From NCBI GenBank assembly GCA_026125285.1, contig JAHCLO010000009.1:124001-188000 (forward strand): a stretch of DNA of 64,000 nt, in the 5' to 3' direction. Below the pieces are notes generated by a model, which made no database searches, was not told the origin of the DNA, and was given only the letters and a program-made list of their open reading frames with translations. Positions within the stretch are counted from its first letter, which is position 1. Every line of letters starts with the position of its first letter. Positions 42,054 to 50,325 of the stretch are shown here, piece by piece. The DNA is from Verrucomicrobiia bacterium. GTDB lineage: Bacteria; Verrucomicrobiota; Verrucomicrobiia; Limisphaerales; JADLHS01. Made by a program: the position numbers and the translations under genes.

Positions 42054-43241
42054 TCACTTGGCCGGGTTTTCACTGCAAAGCCGCCCGCAGTACCACAACA
42101 TGCGCGGCAGATGAAACGGACCTTTCCAGAGGTTGCCCTTCAACCGGACCGAGATGCTTCCATTGCGATGCAGGTAGCCATACCACTCGCCGAACTCCGG
42201 GTCGGCGAAGTATTTGAAACTCCAGTCGTGAACCTGTTGATGCCAGCGCTCGTATTTGTCGTCGCCCGTCAGTTGCCAGGCGAGCAACGTGGCGATAATG
42301 GCTTCGTTGTGCGGCCACCAAAATTTCATGTCATGCCAGTACTCCTGCACCGGCAGTTCGCGCAGATCGCGAAAGTAGAATAATCCTCCGTATTCCTCAT
42401 CCCACCCTCGCTGCCACATCCAGTCGAGCATGGTCAGTCCGAGCCGGATCAACCGTCGGTCATCGCGCAGTTTACCCTCATGCATGATGAACCACGCGGC
42501 CTCGAGGGCGTGTCCGGGATTCAGGGTGCGGCCATCGAAGTGGTCAAGGATTTCGCCGCTGGCGCCCACGGTTTCCATCACGGCTTCAAGCTCCGGCTTG
42601 ACGAAATCACGTTCAATGGCCGCAATGCAGTAATCAATCCACTCCGTGCAGGTGCGGTCGGCGACGGTGACATCGCCCAGATTGGCACGCAATTCCTGGG
42701 CGGTGACGATGCCAATCATGTGCGGGCCGATGGCCTGCAGGGGCCGGGTCGTTTCAAATTTTGGGAACATCACCCCGGGGGTGAAACTGTAGCGCAGATA
42801 AGTCGCGAAAATGTTCACGGCATCCTCCGCGGCGCGGGCGTCGCCGGAGGCTTTGGCGTAGGCGGCGTTGGCGATGGCCGCAAAACTTTCACTGAACACG
42901 TAACGGCGCATCCGCAGCGGTTGGCCATCACGCGTGACGGTGAAATACATTTTCCCTTCCGGCGCAAAGCAGTGTTTGCGACTGAACTCGAGGCAACTGC
43001 GCGCCGCTGCCAACCATTCCGGTCGTCGTTCGATCGTGTTGTGGAGCGTGGCGAACATCCACGCGGCGCGGCCCTGGAACCAGACCGACTTGTCCGTGTC
43101 AAGGATCGCGCCATCCCGGTCGAGCGACGTGATGATGCCACCGTGTTCCTGGTCCAGGCCGTGGCGCAGCCAGAAGGGGATCACGTCGTCTAGGAGGGCA
43201 ACGCGATAGACTCCGGCCAATTGAATGAGTTTTTCACTCAC
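42054..43241 (-). CDS. N-acylglucosamine 2-epimerase (RENBP/AGE family)
   Basis: A 395-residue alpha/alpha-barrel enzyme of the AGE family, which interconverts N-acetylmannosamine and N-acetylglucosamine. Family signatures are VWFQGRAAWMFATLHN, RRYVFSESFAAIA, GRTLNPGHALEAAWFIMHEG with a catalytic-type His, and FWWPHNEAIIATLLAW with the second His. The GTG at 43241 is chosen as start: it overlaps the sialidase TGA in the form GTGA, gives MSEKLIQLAGVYRVALLDDV and matches the usual family length. The coupling to a sialidase supports a role in sialic acid or ManNAc use. Cellobiose 2-epimerase is the main alternative but the NPGH motif favours AGE. Confidence 0.9.
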   Translation of the reverse strand: MSEKLIQLAGVYRVALLDDVIPFWLRHGLDQEHGGIITSLDRDGAILDTDKSVWFQGRAAWMFATLHNTIERRPEWLAAARSCLEFSRKHCFAPEGKMYFTVTRDGQPLRMRRYVFSESFAAIANAAYAKASGDARAAEDAVNIFATYLRYSFTPGVMFPKFETTRPLQAIGPHMIGIVTAQELRANLGDVTVADRTCTEWIDYCIAAIERDFVKPELEAVMETVGASGEILDHFDGRTLNPGHALEAAWFIMHEGKLRDDRRLIRLGLTMLDWMWQRGWDEEYGGLFYFRDLRELPVQEYWHDMKFWWPHNEAIIATLLAWQLTGDDKYERWHQQVHDWSFKYFADPEFGEWYGYLHRNGSISVRLKGNLWKGPFHLPRMLWYCGRLCSENPAK

Positions 43242-45571
43242 GGTAAGTGCGGGGTGGCCAGCCGGAAGAACCCGGCTGCGTTCGTCGTGCTCACGGGAAT
43301 CTCCATCCACGAACCGGTTGGCTGGGCTGGAATGTCCGAATAGCGCTCCCAAGCCCCCGCGGCGAGCGCGTCGCGAAATTGCACGGTGTAACTCTTGTTG
43401 GAGGCGACCGCGAAGCTGAGGCGAGGCGCATTAGGGCCGGAGGACTGCAGTTTGAGTTGGGGAAAGTGTTCACCGTCCAGTGGATCAGTACCAGCGACAA
43501 ATTCCGCGTGATTGTTGAACCCGTCACCGTCCGGATCCGCCCCCGGGCCGGAGATGGCCGGATCCATCAATTGTGCCGGGCTGAATCGCTCGCCGGCCCA
43601 GGTGGTGTAAGGTGGCAGCGTATCCGCGCCGGCGCTGATTTGCGCCACTGACCGGCGCGTAAAGTAGAGACTGCCGTAGGGGTCTTTCTCAAAGAACAGC
43701 CCGACCTCGCCGGTCGCCAACCGTGTTACCGAGGAATACGCCGAGCCGCCGGCATACACCAAATGGCTCACCGGCCAGGTCTGACCGTCGTCATAACTGA
43801 GCCGCAACGTCATGTTCACACGCGATGAAGTGTGGGCGGCGTTCGCATGGAGCAGGCGGCTCGCGTTGCTGTCATTCGTGCTTGTCAGGCGGAAGACGTT
43901 GCCCTGACAGGCCGGATCGGGAATGGCCGATTGATTGGCGGTTTGAGTGTAAGGACTGCCCCAGGTGATGCCGCCATCGGTGCTGCGATTGAACCAGCGC
44001 ATACCGCTGCCGGGAAAACCATTGTCCCGCATGCTGGCGAGGAGTCCGCCGTCGGCGGTTTCGGCGATTTGAATCTCGCCGCCGCCCGTGCCCGCGTTGC
44101 CACCTAATTGCCACGTTTGCCCGTGATTATCGCTGTAGATCAGAGTCGCGAACCCGCCGCTTCCGTGCAGGTAGGCAGGGAAGATCAAACGACCGGCGTG
44201 CGGCCCACGTTCCAGTTGAATGCCGTTGCCCGGTCCCGCAAGAAATTCAGATCCGGCCGGCCGCAGTCCTGGATTCATGGCCTCAATATCCATCCCGGGC
44301 GACCATGTGGCGCCATCATCGTCGAAGTAGCGCATTTCCAGTTTGATGACCCGGTTGTAGGGCTGGCCGGCGGCGTAAGCGCCGTTGTCGTAAAGGACCC
44401 ACACGCGGCCATTGGTGCGGTCCAGCAACAGTGCCGCATCGCCCCCGGCCACGCGTGCAATGTTGGTCAACCCGTTCTGCGGATACGTGTCCCGATCATG
44501 GGGATCACTGCCGTAATTGGCGATGACCTGCAACGGGCCCCAAGTCCTGCCATTATCGAAACTCCGCTTGGCAACCAGATCGAGCGGATTGGGGATGTCG
44601 CCGCAGCCGGTGAGCCGGCCATCGGCCACGGCGATAACCGTGCCCTTCGTAGTTGTGACCAGCGCCGGAATGCGGAAGCAATTGTAACCTGACTCTCCGG
44701 CGACAAAGACCGGCACGAAGTCCTGCGCGGGTGGCGGCGGCGGGTTGGGGTCTTCGATCACTCCCCTCCACTTGTTGGATAAATAGCTCTCCACGCTTGC
44801 CCGGGTGGCGTAATCCACCGCGCGGTCGAAGACCAGCACTTCCGCCACGTCAGCCCTAAGGCCGAACTGTTGCGCCGCATTCGCGCCAATCATCAAGCCA
44901 CTGAGTGAACCGTTTGTGGCCACCGCCACGTCGCCTGCTTGGGCGCCGTCAATGAAATGCTGGAATTTCGCCTCGCCGCCATTGGTCACCACCATGAAGG
45001 TATGCACCTGCCAGACATTGGTGAGAACAACACTGGTCGGACTGCCCAAAGCCGGGCCATAACTGCTGTTGGTCCCTCCCGATGTGCCGAGATGCCAATA
45101 ACCCGTCTTCACCTGGGCGCGCATCAGCCCCGGAGTGAAGGAGGTGGCGTCGAACAGAAATCCCTGGTTCTCCCCATTCAAAACCCGGGCGTAGAAGACG
45201 AGGGTGCGGTTACTGGAAAGGATGCCGAAATCCGCCTTGGCCGACCAGATCCCATCGGTGCCGCTGAAACGGACGGCGGCCGTGTTGCTTCCGTCCGGGG
45301 CAAGGAGATGCAGTTTTTGCGGATTGCGGGTGAGCCGGTTCAAGTTACGCAAGGCCACGGTGGCGGTGGCGTTCGTGCCAGCAGTGCCGAGGTTCGTCCA
45401 CGTCGTGACTGAATACTGGTCGGCGGCAATCCCCAGTCCGTGATCTCCCTTGAACCACGCATAGACCATGGCAGGTTCCGGCGAACTGGCAACGACGAGC
45501 GCGCTTCCTAGCGCCAGCCCGCAAACCACGGCCCAAGTGTGGCGAATAATTGTCATCTTCCGGGCCAGCAT
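43238..45571 (-). CDS. Secreted exo-alpha-sialidase (GH33-like) with N-terminal LamG-like domain
   Basis: A 777-residue exported protein with signal peptide (RHTWAVVCGLALGSALVVASS); an ATG at 45556 is an alternative start. Residues 35-270 form a LamG/concanavalin-like domain (VYAWFKGDHGLGI, VAEVLVFDRAVDYATRASVE). The six-bladed sialidase domain starts with the FRIP motif (YNCFRIPALVTTTKGTV) and has Asp boxes SFDNGRTWG, YSDNHGQTWQ, STDGGITWG and SYDDGQTWP. A linker with a calcium-type loop (DPDGDGFNNHAEFVAGTDP) precedes a C-terminal module with YTVQFRDALAAGAWERY and FFRLATP. It releases terminal sialic acid; the coupled epimerase downstream fits further breakdown. Confidence 0.9.
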   Translation of the reverse strand: MLARKMTIIRHTWAVVCGLALGSALVVASSPEPAMVYAWFKGDHGLGIAADQYSVTTWTNLGTAGTNATATVALRNLNRLTRNPQKLHLLAPDGSNTAAVRFSGTDGIWSAKADFGILSSNRTLVFYARVLNGENQGFLFDATSFTPGLMRAQVKTGYWHLGTSGGTNSSYGPALGSPTSVVLTNVWQVHTFMVVTNGGEAKFQHFIDGAQAGDVAVATNGSLSGLMIGANAAQQFGLRADVAEVLVFDRAVDYATRASVESYLSNKWRGVIEDPNPPPPPAQDFVPVFVAGESGYNCFRIPALVTTTKGTVIAVADGRLTGCGDIPNPLDLVAKRSFDNGRTWGPLQVIANYGSDPHDRDTYPQNGLTNIARVAGGDAALLLDRTNGRVWVLYDNGAYAAGQPYNRVIKLEMRYFDDDGATWSPGMDIEAMNPGLRPAGSEFLAGPGNGIQLERGPHAGRLIFPAYLHGSGGFATLIYSDNHGQTWQLGGNAGTGGGEIQIAETADGGLLASMRDNGFPGSGMRWFNRSTDGGITWGSPYTQTANQSAIPDPACQGNVFRLTSTNDSNASRLLHANAAHTSSRVNMTLRLSYDDGQTWPVSHLVYAGGSAYSSVTRLATGEVGLFFEKDPYGSLYFTRRSVAQISAGADTLPPYTTWAGERFSPAQLMDPAISGPGADPDGDGFNNHAEFVAGTDPLDGEHFPQLKLQSSGPNAPRLSFAVASNKSYTVQFRDALAAGAWERYSDIPAQPTGSWMEIPVSTTNAAGFFRLATPHLP

Positions 45572-45720
45572 CGCGCTGGCGCAATTCCCCCGTCAAGCCA
45601 CGGTCGCGTGTCTTTTGATGGGACAGCTTTGCTGGCAACAAAATGAATGGGCCTTGCAAGTGACGCCGTACTGGGTTAGGTGAGAGCAACAGATTGTCTC
45701 AGCGTCCTTGGAACCGAACT

Positions 45721-46908
45721 ATGCCAAACATTCTAATGGTGGATGACGACGTGACGGTGCTCGAAATCTACCGCCAGAGATTTCTCCGCGAGGGTTTTGC
45801 CGTCGAGACCGCCGCGGACGGCTTGGCGGCCACCGAAGCGTTGCGTGCCAGCCGGCCAGACCTGGTGGTTCTGGACTTGTTGATGCCCAAACTTTCCGGG
45901 ATCGAAGTGCTCAAGTTCATCCGCTCAGAATCGGATTTTAAATCACTTCCGGTGGCCATCTTCACGAATTCATTCATGAGCGAATTGGCGGACGCGGCCA
46001 CCAGTCAGGGCATTCAACGGGCGTTGGTCAAATCCCAATGCACTCCGGAGATTCTCGTACAGGCCGTCCGCGAGATACTCAATAGTCGGGTGGCCAGTGA
46101 GCCAACCTCCATGTCCGCGCCAGCCGCCAATTCCACCGAGCCGGCGGCAGCGCCCGTTAGCGCGGCGGAATCCAGCGCTCGCATCCGGCAGCAATTCCTG
46201 GAATCTGGCCCGGCCACCTTGCGCGCATTGCGCCAGCTCCACTTGGAGTTCACGGAAAGCCCCGATCCCGGCCAACAGGCTATTCGACTCGATACTTTCT
46301 GCCGGAAACTCCACTATGTGACCACGCTGGCGGGTTTGGCAGGCTGCCACCGGATCGCGATGTTGAGCGGCGCACTGGTAGCCCTGCTGTTTGGATTGCT
46401 GGAGCGACCCACTCATATTGATGCGTCCACGCTCAACACCATCGCCCGAACCCTCGATTTTCTGGAGCTGTTGTTCGGCCATGAACGCGAAGCCGTGCCG
46501 GAGCGGCCGCTGGAAGGGCAGGTGCTGGTGGTGGATGACGATCCGCTCTCCAATCGTCTGGCGGTGGCGGCACTGCAACGGACCCATCTCAACGTCCGTG
46601 CGGCGGACAACCCATTGATCGGTCTGGAGTTGCTGAAACAGTATCGGTTCGACCTGATCCTGCTGGACATTGAAATGCCGCACATGACCGGCTTCGATTT
46701 GTGCCGGAAGCTGCGCACCCTGCCGGGGTATGCCCAAACGCCGGTCGTTTATGTTACCGCCCACAACGATTTTGCCAGTCGTGCCACCAGTGTGATCTCG
46801 GGTGGTCAAGATTTGATCGCCAAACCGGTGTTCCCCATCGAATTGGCGGTCAAAGCCGTGACCCACTTGATCATGAGCCGCTTGCCGAGAACCGCCGCCG
46901 GTCAGTGA
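45721..46908 (+). CDS. Response regulator with two receivers and a degenerate HPt-like middle domain
   Basis: A 395-residue protein from the ATG at 45721. The first receiver has ILMVDDDVTVLE and phosphoacceptor Asp52 in VVLDLLMPKLSG. Residues 155-265 are helical and HPt-like, with CRKLHYVTTLAGLAGCHRIA where active HPt proteins have H-x-x-K-G; the Lys is replaced. The second receiver has VLVVDDDPLSNR and Asp316 in LILLDIEMPHMTG, with the Lys in DLIAKPVFPIEL. No output domain is present. It may integrate two phosphorylation inputs. It is divergent from the sialidase gene and no kinase is adjacent. Confidence 0.88.
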   Translation: MPNILMVDDDVTVLEIYRQRFLREGFAVETAADGLAATEALRASRPDLVVLDLLMPKLSGIEVLKFIRSESDFKSLPVAIFTNSFMSELADAATSQGIQRALVKSQCTPEILVQAVREILNSRVASEPTSMSAPAANSTEPAAAPVSAAESSARIRQQFLESGPATLRALRQLHLEFTESPDPGQQAIRLDTFCRKLHYVTTLAGLAGCHRIAMLSGALVALLFGLLERPTHIDASTLNTIARTLDFLELLFGHEREAVPERPLEGQVLVVDDDPLSNRLAVAALQRTHLNVRAADNPLIGLELLKQYRFDLILLDIEMPHMTGFDLCRKLRTLPGYAQTPVVYVTAHNDFASRATSVISGGQDLIAKPVFPIELAVKAVTHLIMSRLPRTAAGQ

Positions 46909-47101
46909 GATTTGCGGCCGGTCGTTCGCCTTCGTTTCGCCTTTGCACGGCAAGAAGTGCGTCGCTTTCAACAACCTGCGTGTGGTGACGCTGGTCGGCT
47001 TGGGCAAATCGGACTCGGCGCCGGGGGGCGTGGGGAGTGAGGTTTGTTTGCACCCGGCTTGAGAATCCCGCACAGTCAATGTCGGACGGGATGGCAGACT
47101 T

Positions 47102-47776
47102 ATGATCGCAGCAATTTCTGGATTGATCGCCGGGGCCGTGCATGTGTGGTCCGGGCCGGACCATCTGGCGGCTATTGCGCCGCTGGCGGTGCGGCAGCGG
47201 AAACGCAGTTGGCTGGCGGGCGCACGATGGGGCTTTGGCCATTCAGCCGGGGTGGCGCTCGTGGGTCTTCTGTCTCTCTGGCTGCGCGACTTGCTGCCCG
47301 TGGATTTGCTTTCCGCATGGGGTGAACGCCTTGTCGGCGTGGTGCTGTTCGGTATCGGCTTTTGGGCCTTGCGCCTGGCTTTGAAGCACTCCGTCCATAC
47401 TCACGAGCACGAACACGATGGTGATCGGCATGTGCATATCCACACCCACGCCCATCCCCACTCGGACAACCAAGAGCGCCCGGAAGCGCATCAACATCGG
47501 CACGCGGCCTTTGGCATCGGCGTCTTGCACGGCCTGGCGGGGAGTTCGCATTTCCTTGGGGTGCTGCCGGTCCTGGCGCTGCCCACACGGACACAGGCGG
47601 CTGCCTACCTGATTGCTTACGCGCTGGGGACGATTGCCTCCATGGCGGCGTTTTCCTGGATCATGGGCGCGATGGCGGGCCGCTTCGCCGCGCACAGCGC
47701 GAAGATTTATCGCGGATTGATGAGCACCTGCGCCGTGGCCGCGATGCTGATAGGTTGTTACTGGCTCGTTTGGTGA
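47102..47776 (+). CDS. NicO/UreH-like metal transporter with histidine-rich loop
   Basis: A 224-residue polytopic membrane protein with about six helices. The N-terminal motif HVWSGPDHLAAIAPLAV matches the H-x(4)-DH metal site of NicO and UreH-type nickel/cobalt permeases. A second conserved site is GVLHGLAGSSHFLGVLPVLAL. A cytoplasmic loop around residues 98-140 is packed with His, Asp and Glu (HTHEHEHDGDRHVHIHTHAH). It probably exports or imports nickel or cobalt. No urease or hydrogenase gene adjoins it. Confidence 0.85.
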   Translation: MIAAISGLIAGAVHVWSGPDHLAAIAPLAVRQRKRSWLAGARWGFGHSAGVALVGLLSLWLRDLLPVDLLSAWGERLVGVVLFGIGFWALRLALKHSVHTHEHEHDGDRHVHIHTHAHPHSDNQERPEAHQHRHAAFGIGVLHGLAGSSHFLGVLPVLALPTRTQAAAYLIAYALGTIASMAAFSWIMGAMAGRFAAHSAKIYRGLMSTCAVAAMLIGCYWLVW

Positions 47777-47863
47777 GCGGTGTTCAGACGGTGTCCATTT
47801 CAAGGTTGACCGTGCGGGAGTCGCCGGACATTGTCCCGCCTGAAGCTAAACCGGACACACACT

Positions 47864-48622
47864 ATGATCATTCCCCCAACTTGGACCGTTCCCGAAGCCA
47901 TCCGCATTCGGCTGGGTCAAACCAGTTATGGCCGCCAGCGCGCCATCGTGGAAGAAGGACATTTGGTTCTGGTGCTGCACAAAGCCCCCGGCCCAGACGA
48001 CCGTGCCCGCGAAGGCGTCCTGTTCTGGCGCAACCCCACCGGCGAATGGCAGTTCAATCGCGGCGGCCCCGGGCCGGGCAGCTTGAAGCGGCACGTTCAG
48101 TCTTACGCGGAGATTGAAGCGAAACTCACCGCCGAGTATGAACAGGCGGCGGACGTCAGCACACTGTTCGATCTGTTGGAGCGGCTGACACCATTGGTGC
48201 GGGCCGCCCGCAACCTGCATCAGGCGCTCCAAACCGCGCGCGAGGCCGTCAAGGGCGACGCGTTCCTCCTTGAAATGCGCGATCAGACTTACGAATTGCA
48301 GCGCAGCTTCGATCTGCTCAACGAAGACGTGCGCAATGCCATCCACTATCGCACGGCGCGCAAAGCCGAGGAACAGGCGCGGCTCAGCGAGCAGGCCCTG
48401 CACGCCAGCCATCGGTTGAACATTCTTGCCGCGCTGTTCTTTCCGCTTACTGCCGTCGCCAGTCTCTTTGGGATGAACCTTGCGCACGGTTTCGATGACC
48501 GGCGCCCCGTGTTCTTCTGGCTGGTATTCGCGGTGGGGTGCGGCCTGGGCTTTGCCCTCAAGGGCTGGGTGCTGGCCAAATCCAAACCCGCCGAACCGCC
48601 GGCGAAGAAGCAGACTTCCTAA
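47864..48622 (+). CDS. Minimal CorA-like divalent cation transporter
   Basis: A 252-residue protein with two C-terminal membrane helices. The first ends in the CorA signature GMN (LFFPLTAVASLFGMNLAHG), the second is VFFWLVFAVGCGLGFALKGW. A long helical region precedes them (NLHQALQTAREAVKGDAFLL, YELQRSFDLLNEDVRNAIHY). The N-terminal part is shorter than in typical CorA (about 320 residues) and not clearly the same fold. Transport of Mg2+ or another divalent ion is likely. It follows the NicO-like gene with 87 bases between. Confidence 0.8.
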   Translation: MIIPPTWTVPEAIRIRLGQTSYGRQRAIVEEGHLVLVLHKAPGPDDRAREGVLFWRNPTGEWQFNRGGPGPGSLKRHVQSYAEIEAKLTAEYEQAADVSTLFDLLERLTPLVRAARNLHQALQTAREAVKGDAFLLEMRDQTYELQRSFDLLNEDVRNAIHYRTARKAEEQARLSEQALHASHRLNILAALFFPLTAVASLFGMNLAHGFDDRRPVFFWLVFAVGCGLGFALKGWVLAKSKPAEPPAKKQTS

Positions 48623-48762
48623 ACGTGTTTTGCTTGAAGGCCGGGCTATTCCTGAACGGCATTCCGCCGGGCGCCAAGATTCACGGATGGGCGGCTTAAA
48701 GTTTCGCGGCCAGTCGTTGCGAACAGCTTGCCGCGCTTCGACAACCGGCGTTTACTGCGTGC

Positions 48763-49497
48763 GTGCCGTGTGAGTTCATCCTCAGCCCAAACCGACCGGC
48801 CGCTCCAACGGAGGCTCTGGTTGTGAGTGGACGCCTGATTCCGCTGGCGCTGGTGCGGAATCCGCGCGCACGCCGTTATGTGCTTCGCCTCCAGCCGGAC
48901 GGTGCCGCCAGGGTGACGATTCCGCGCGGCGGTTCGGCGGCGGAAGCCAAGAGATTTGCCGAACGCAACACTGCCTGGCTGGAGCGACAGTTTCAGCGCC
49001 TGGCCATGCATTCAAGCCGCCCGAAGGAATGGTTGATCGGCACACAGATTCTGTTTCGCGGTGTGCCAGTCAGCATCAAGGCGGGAAGGAACGGGGAGCG
49101 CGGCTTCATCCAATTGGGCGGAGAAATTGTGCGGGTCAGCGACGCCGAGGCTGACCTTCGCCCCGCGATCGAGCGACACTTGTGGCGGGTGGCCGCCACG
49201 GAACTGCCACCGCGAGTCCTGCACTATGCCGCGCTGCACCAATTGTCGGTGCGCCGCATCACCGTGCGCAACCAGAAATCGCGTTGGGGCTCCTGCTCGC
49301 GGCGCGGGACGATCTCCCTGAACTGGCGGCTCATCCAGACGCCATCCCAGGTCCAGGACTACATCGTGCTCCACGAACTTTGTCACCTTCGGGAAATGAA
49401 TCACTCCGTCCGGTTTTGGCGGGAAGTGGAGCGGGTCTGCCCGGATTTCCAAGCGGCCGAACACTGGCTCAAGCAACATTCCCAACTGCTCAGATGA
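48763..49497 (+). CDS. YgjP/DUF45-type M48-like zinc metallopeptidase
   Basis: A 244-residue protein starting at a GTG. The zinc motif is HELCHLREMNHSVRFW (HExxH with a third ligand downstream), preceded by NQKSRWGSCSRRGTISLNWR and PSQVQDYIVLHELCHL, all typical of YgjP-type proteins. The N-terminal 100 residues form the family's beta-rich region (RNPRARRYVLRLQPDGAARV). No signal peptide is visible, so it acts in the cytoplasm. The physiological substrate of the family is not established. The gene is convergent with the rhodanese gene. Confidence 0.87.
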   Translation: MPCEFILSPNRPAAPTEALVVSGRLIPLALVRNPRARRYVLRLQPDGAARVTIPRGGSAAEAKRFAERNTAWLERQFQRLAMHSSRPKEWLIGTQILFRGVPVSIKAGRNGERGFIQLGGEIVRVSDAEADLRPAIERHLWRVAATELPPRVLHYAALHQLSVRRITVRNQKSRWGSCSRRGTISLNWRLIQTPSQVQDYIVLHELCHLREMNHSVRFWREVERVCPDFQAAEHWLKQHSQLLR

Positions 49498-49616
49498 CTC
49501 ACGATCACCTTCATTCGTTTTCAGTCGAATCCGGGTTCAGCCGCCGTCTTCTGAGACGACTTTGAGTATAGCGGGGTAATGAATGTGGGTTAAATCGAGG
49601 TCCCTGCCAAATGAAC

Positions 49617-50165
49617 TCATCCGAGTTTGTACCGCCGCATCCCCGTGTCCACCTCCTGTGCCCAGGCATCAATTCCGCCGCGCAGGCAGCGCACGTTCTG
49701 CAAACCGTGCCCCATGAAATACGCCGCCGCGTCCAGCGCGGTCTTACCCTGATGGTCCACGATCACCAGCGGACGGGTGTTGCTGCCTTCACCCATGATC
49801 TGCCGCATTGTGTCCTGCGACATCAGCACCGAGCCCTCGATATGCACGGCTTCAAATTCCTCGCGTGATCGCACGTCGAGTAAACGCACCGAGGCATCCT
49901 GCTGGCGCCACTCGGCCAGTTCGCGCGGCGCGATCAAGAGTTTGGCGTCCTGTTCGTGGCTGGACCGGATGTGCGCCAGCGCCTCGGCGGCGTCCAACCC
50001 ACCGTTGCGCTCGCACACTTGCGCCAGGGTTTCGTCGGAACGAAAGCCGCAACTGCTGCACCCACCGATGTGATAGCGGCGGAACAACGCCCGCTGCGCG
50101 CCGGGAAAAGCCGCCAACACGTCGCTCATCGGCGAGTCGGCATTGATGATAGTCTCGCTGGTCAT
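49617..50165 (-). CDS. DUF1858/ScdA-N-like plus Cys-less rhodanese domain protein
   Basis: A 182-residue cytoplasmic protein from the ATG at 50165. Residues 1-65 resemble the N-terminal cysteine domain of iron-sulfur repair-type proteins (RYHIGGCSSCGFRSDETLAQ, with CSSC). Residues 75-180 are a rhodanese fold (VRLLDVRSREEFEAVHIEGS, then VIVDHQGKTALDAAAYFMGH). The catalytic Cys position in the active loop reads DHQGKT, so sulfurtransferase activity is not expected. A binding or regulatory role in sulfur or Fe-S metabolism is the likely alternative. Confidence 0.85.
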   Translation of the reverse strand: MTSETIINADSPMSDVLAAFPGAQRALFRRYHIGGCSSCGFRSDETLAQVCERNGGLDAAEALAHIRSSHEQDAKLLIAPRELAEWRQQDASVRLLDVRSREEFEAVHIEGSVLMSQDTMRQIMGEGSNTRPLVIVDHQGKTALDAAAYFMGHGLQNVRCLRGGIDAWAQEVDTGMRRYKLG

Positions 50166-50325
50166 GCTCACTGGCAATTTGTACCCAACCGCTCGCGCTG
50201 TCCATGCCCGGCAAAGCACCTTCGGAGATTACTCATGTTCTTTGCCGCCTTGCCATAGCATCGGGAAGCTTGCGTCGGCTCGTGATGCTGGCGGGGCTTT
50301 TGTGGAGACAATGCCCTCGCAGAGT

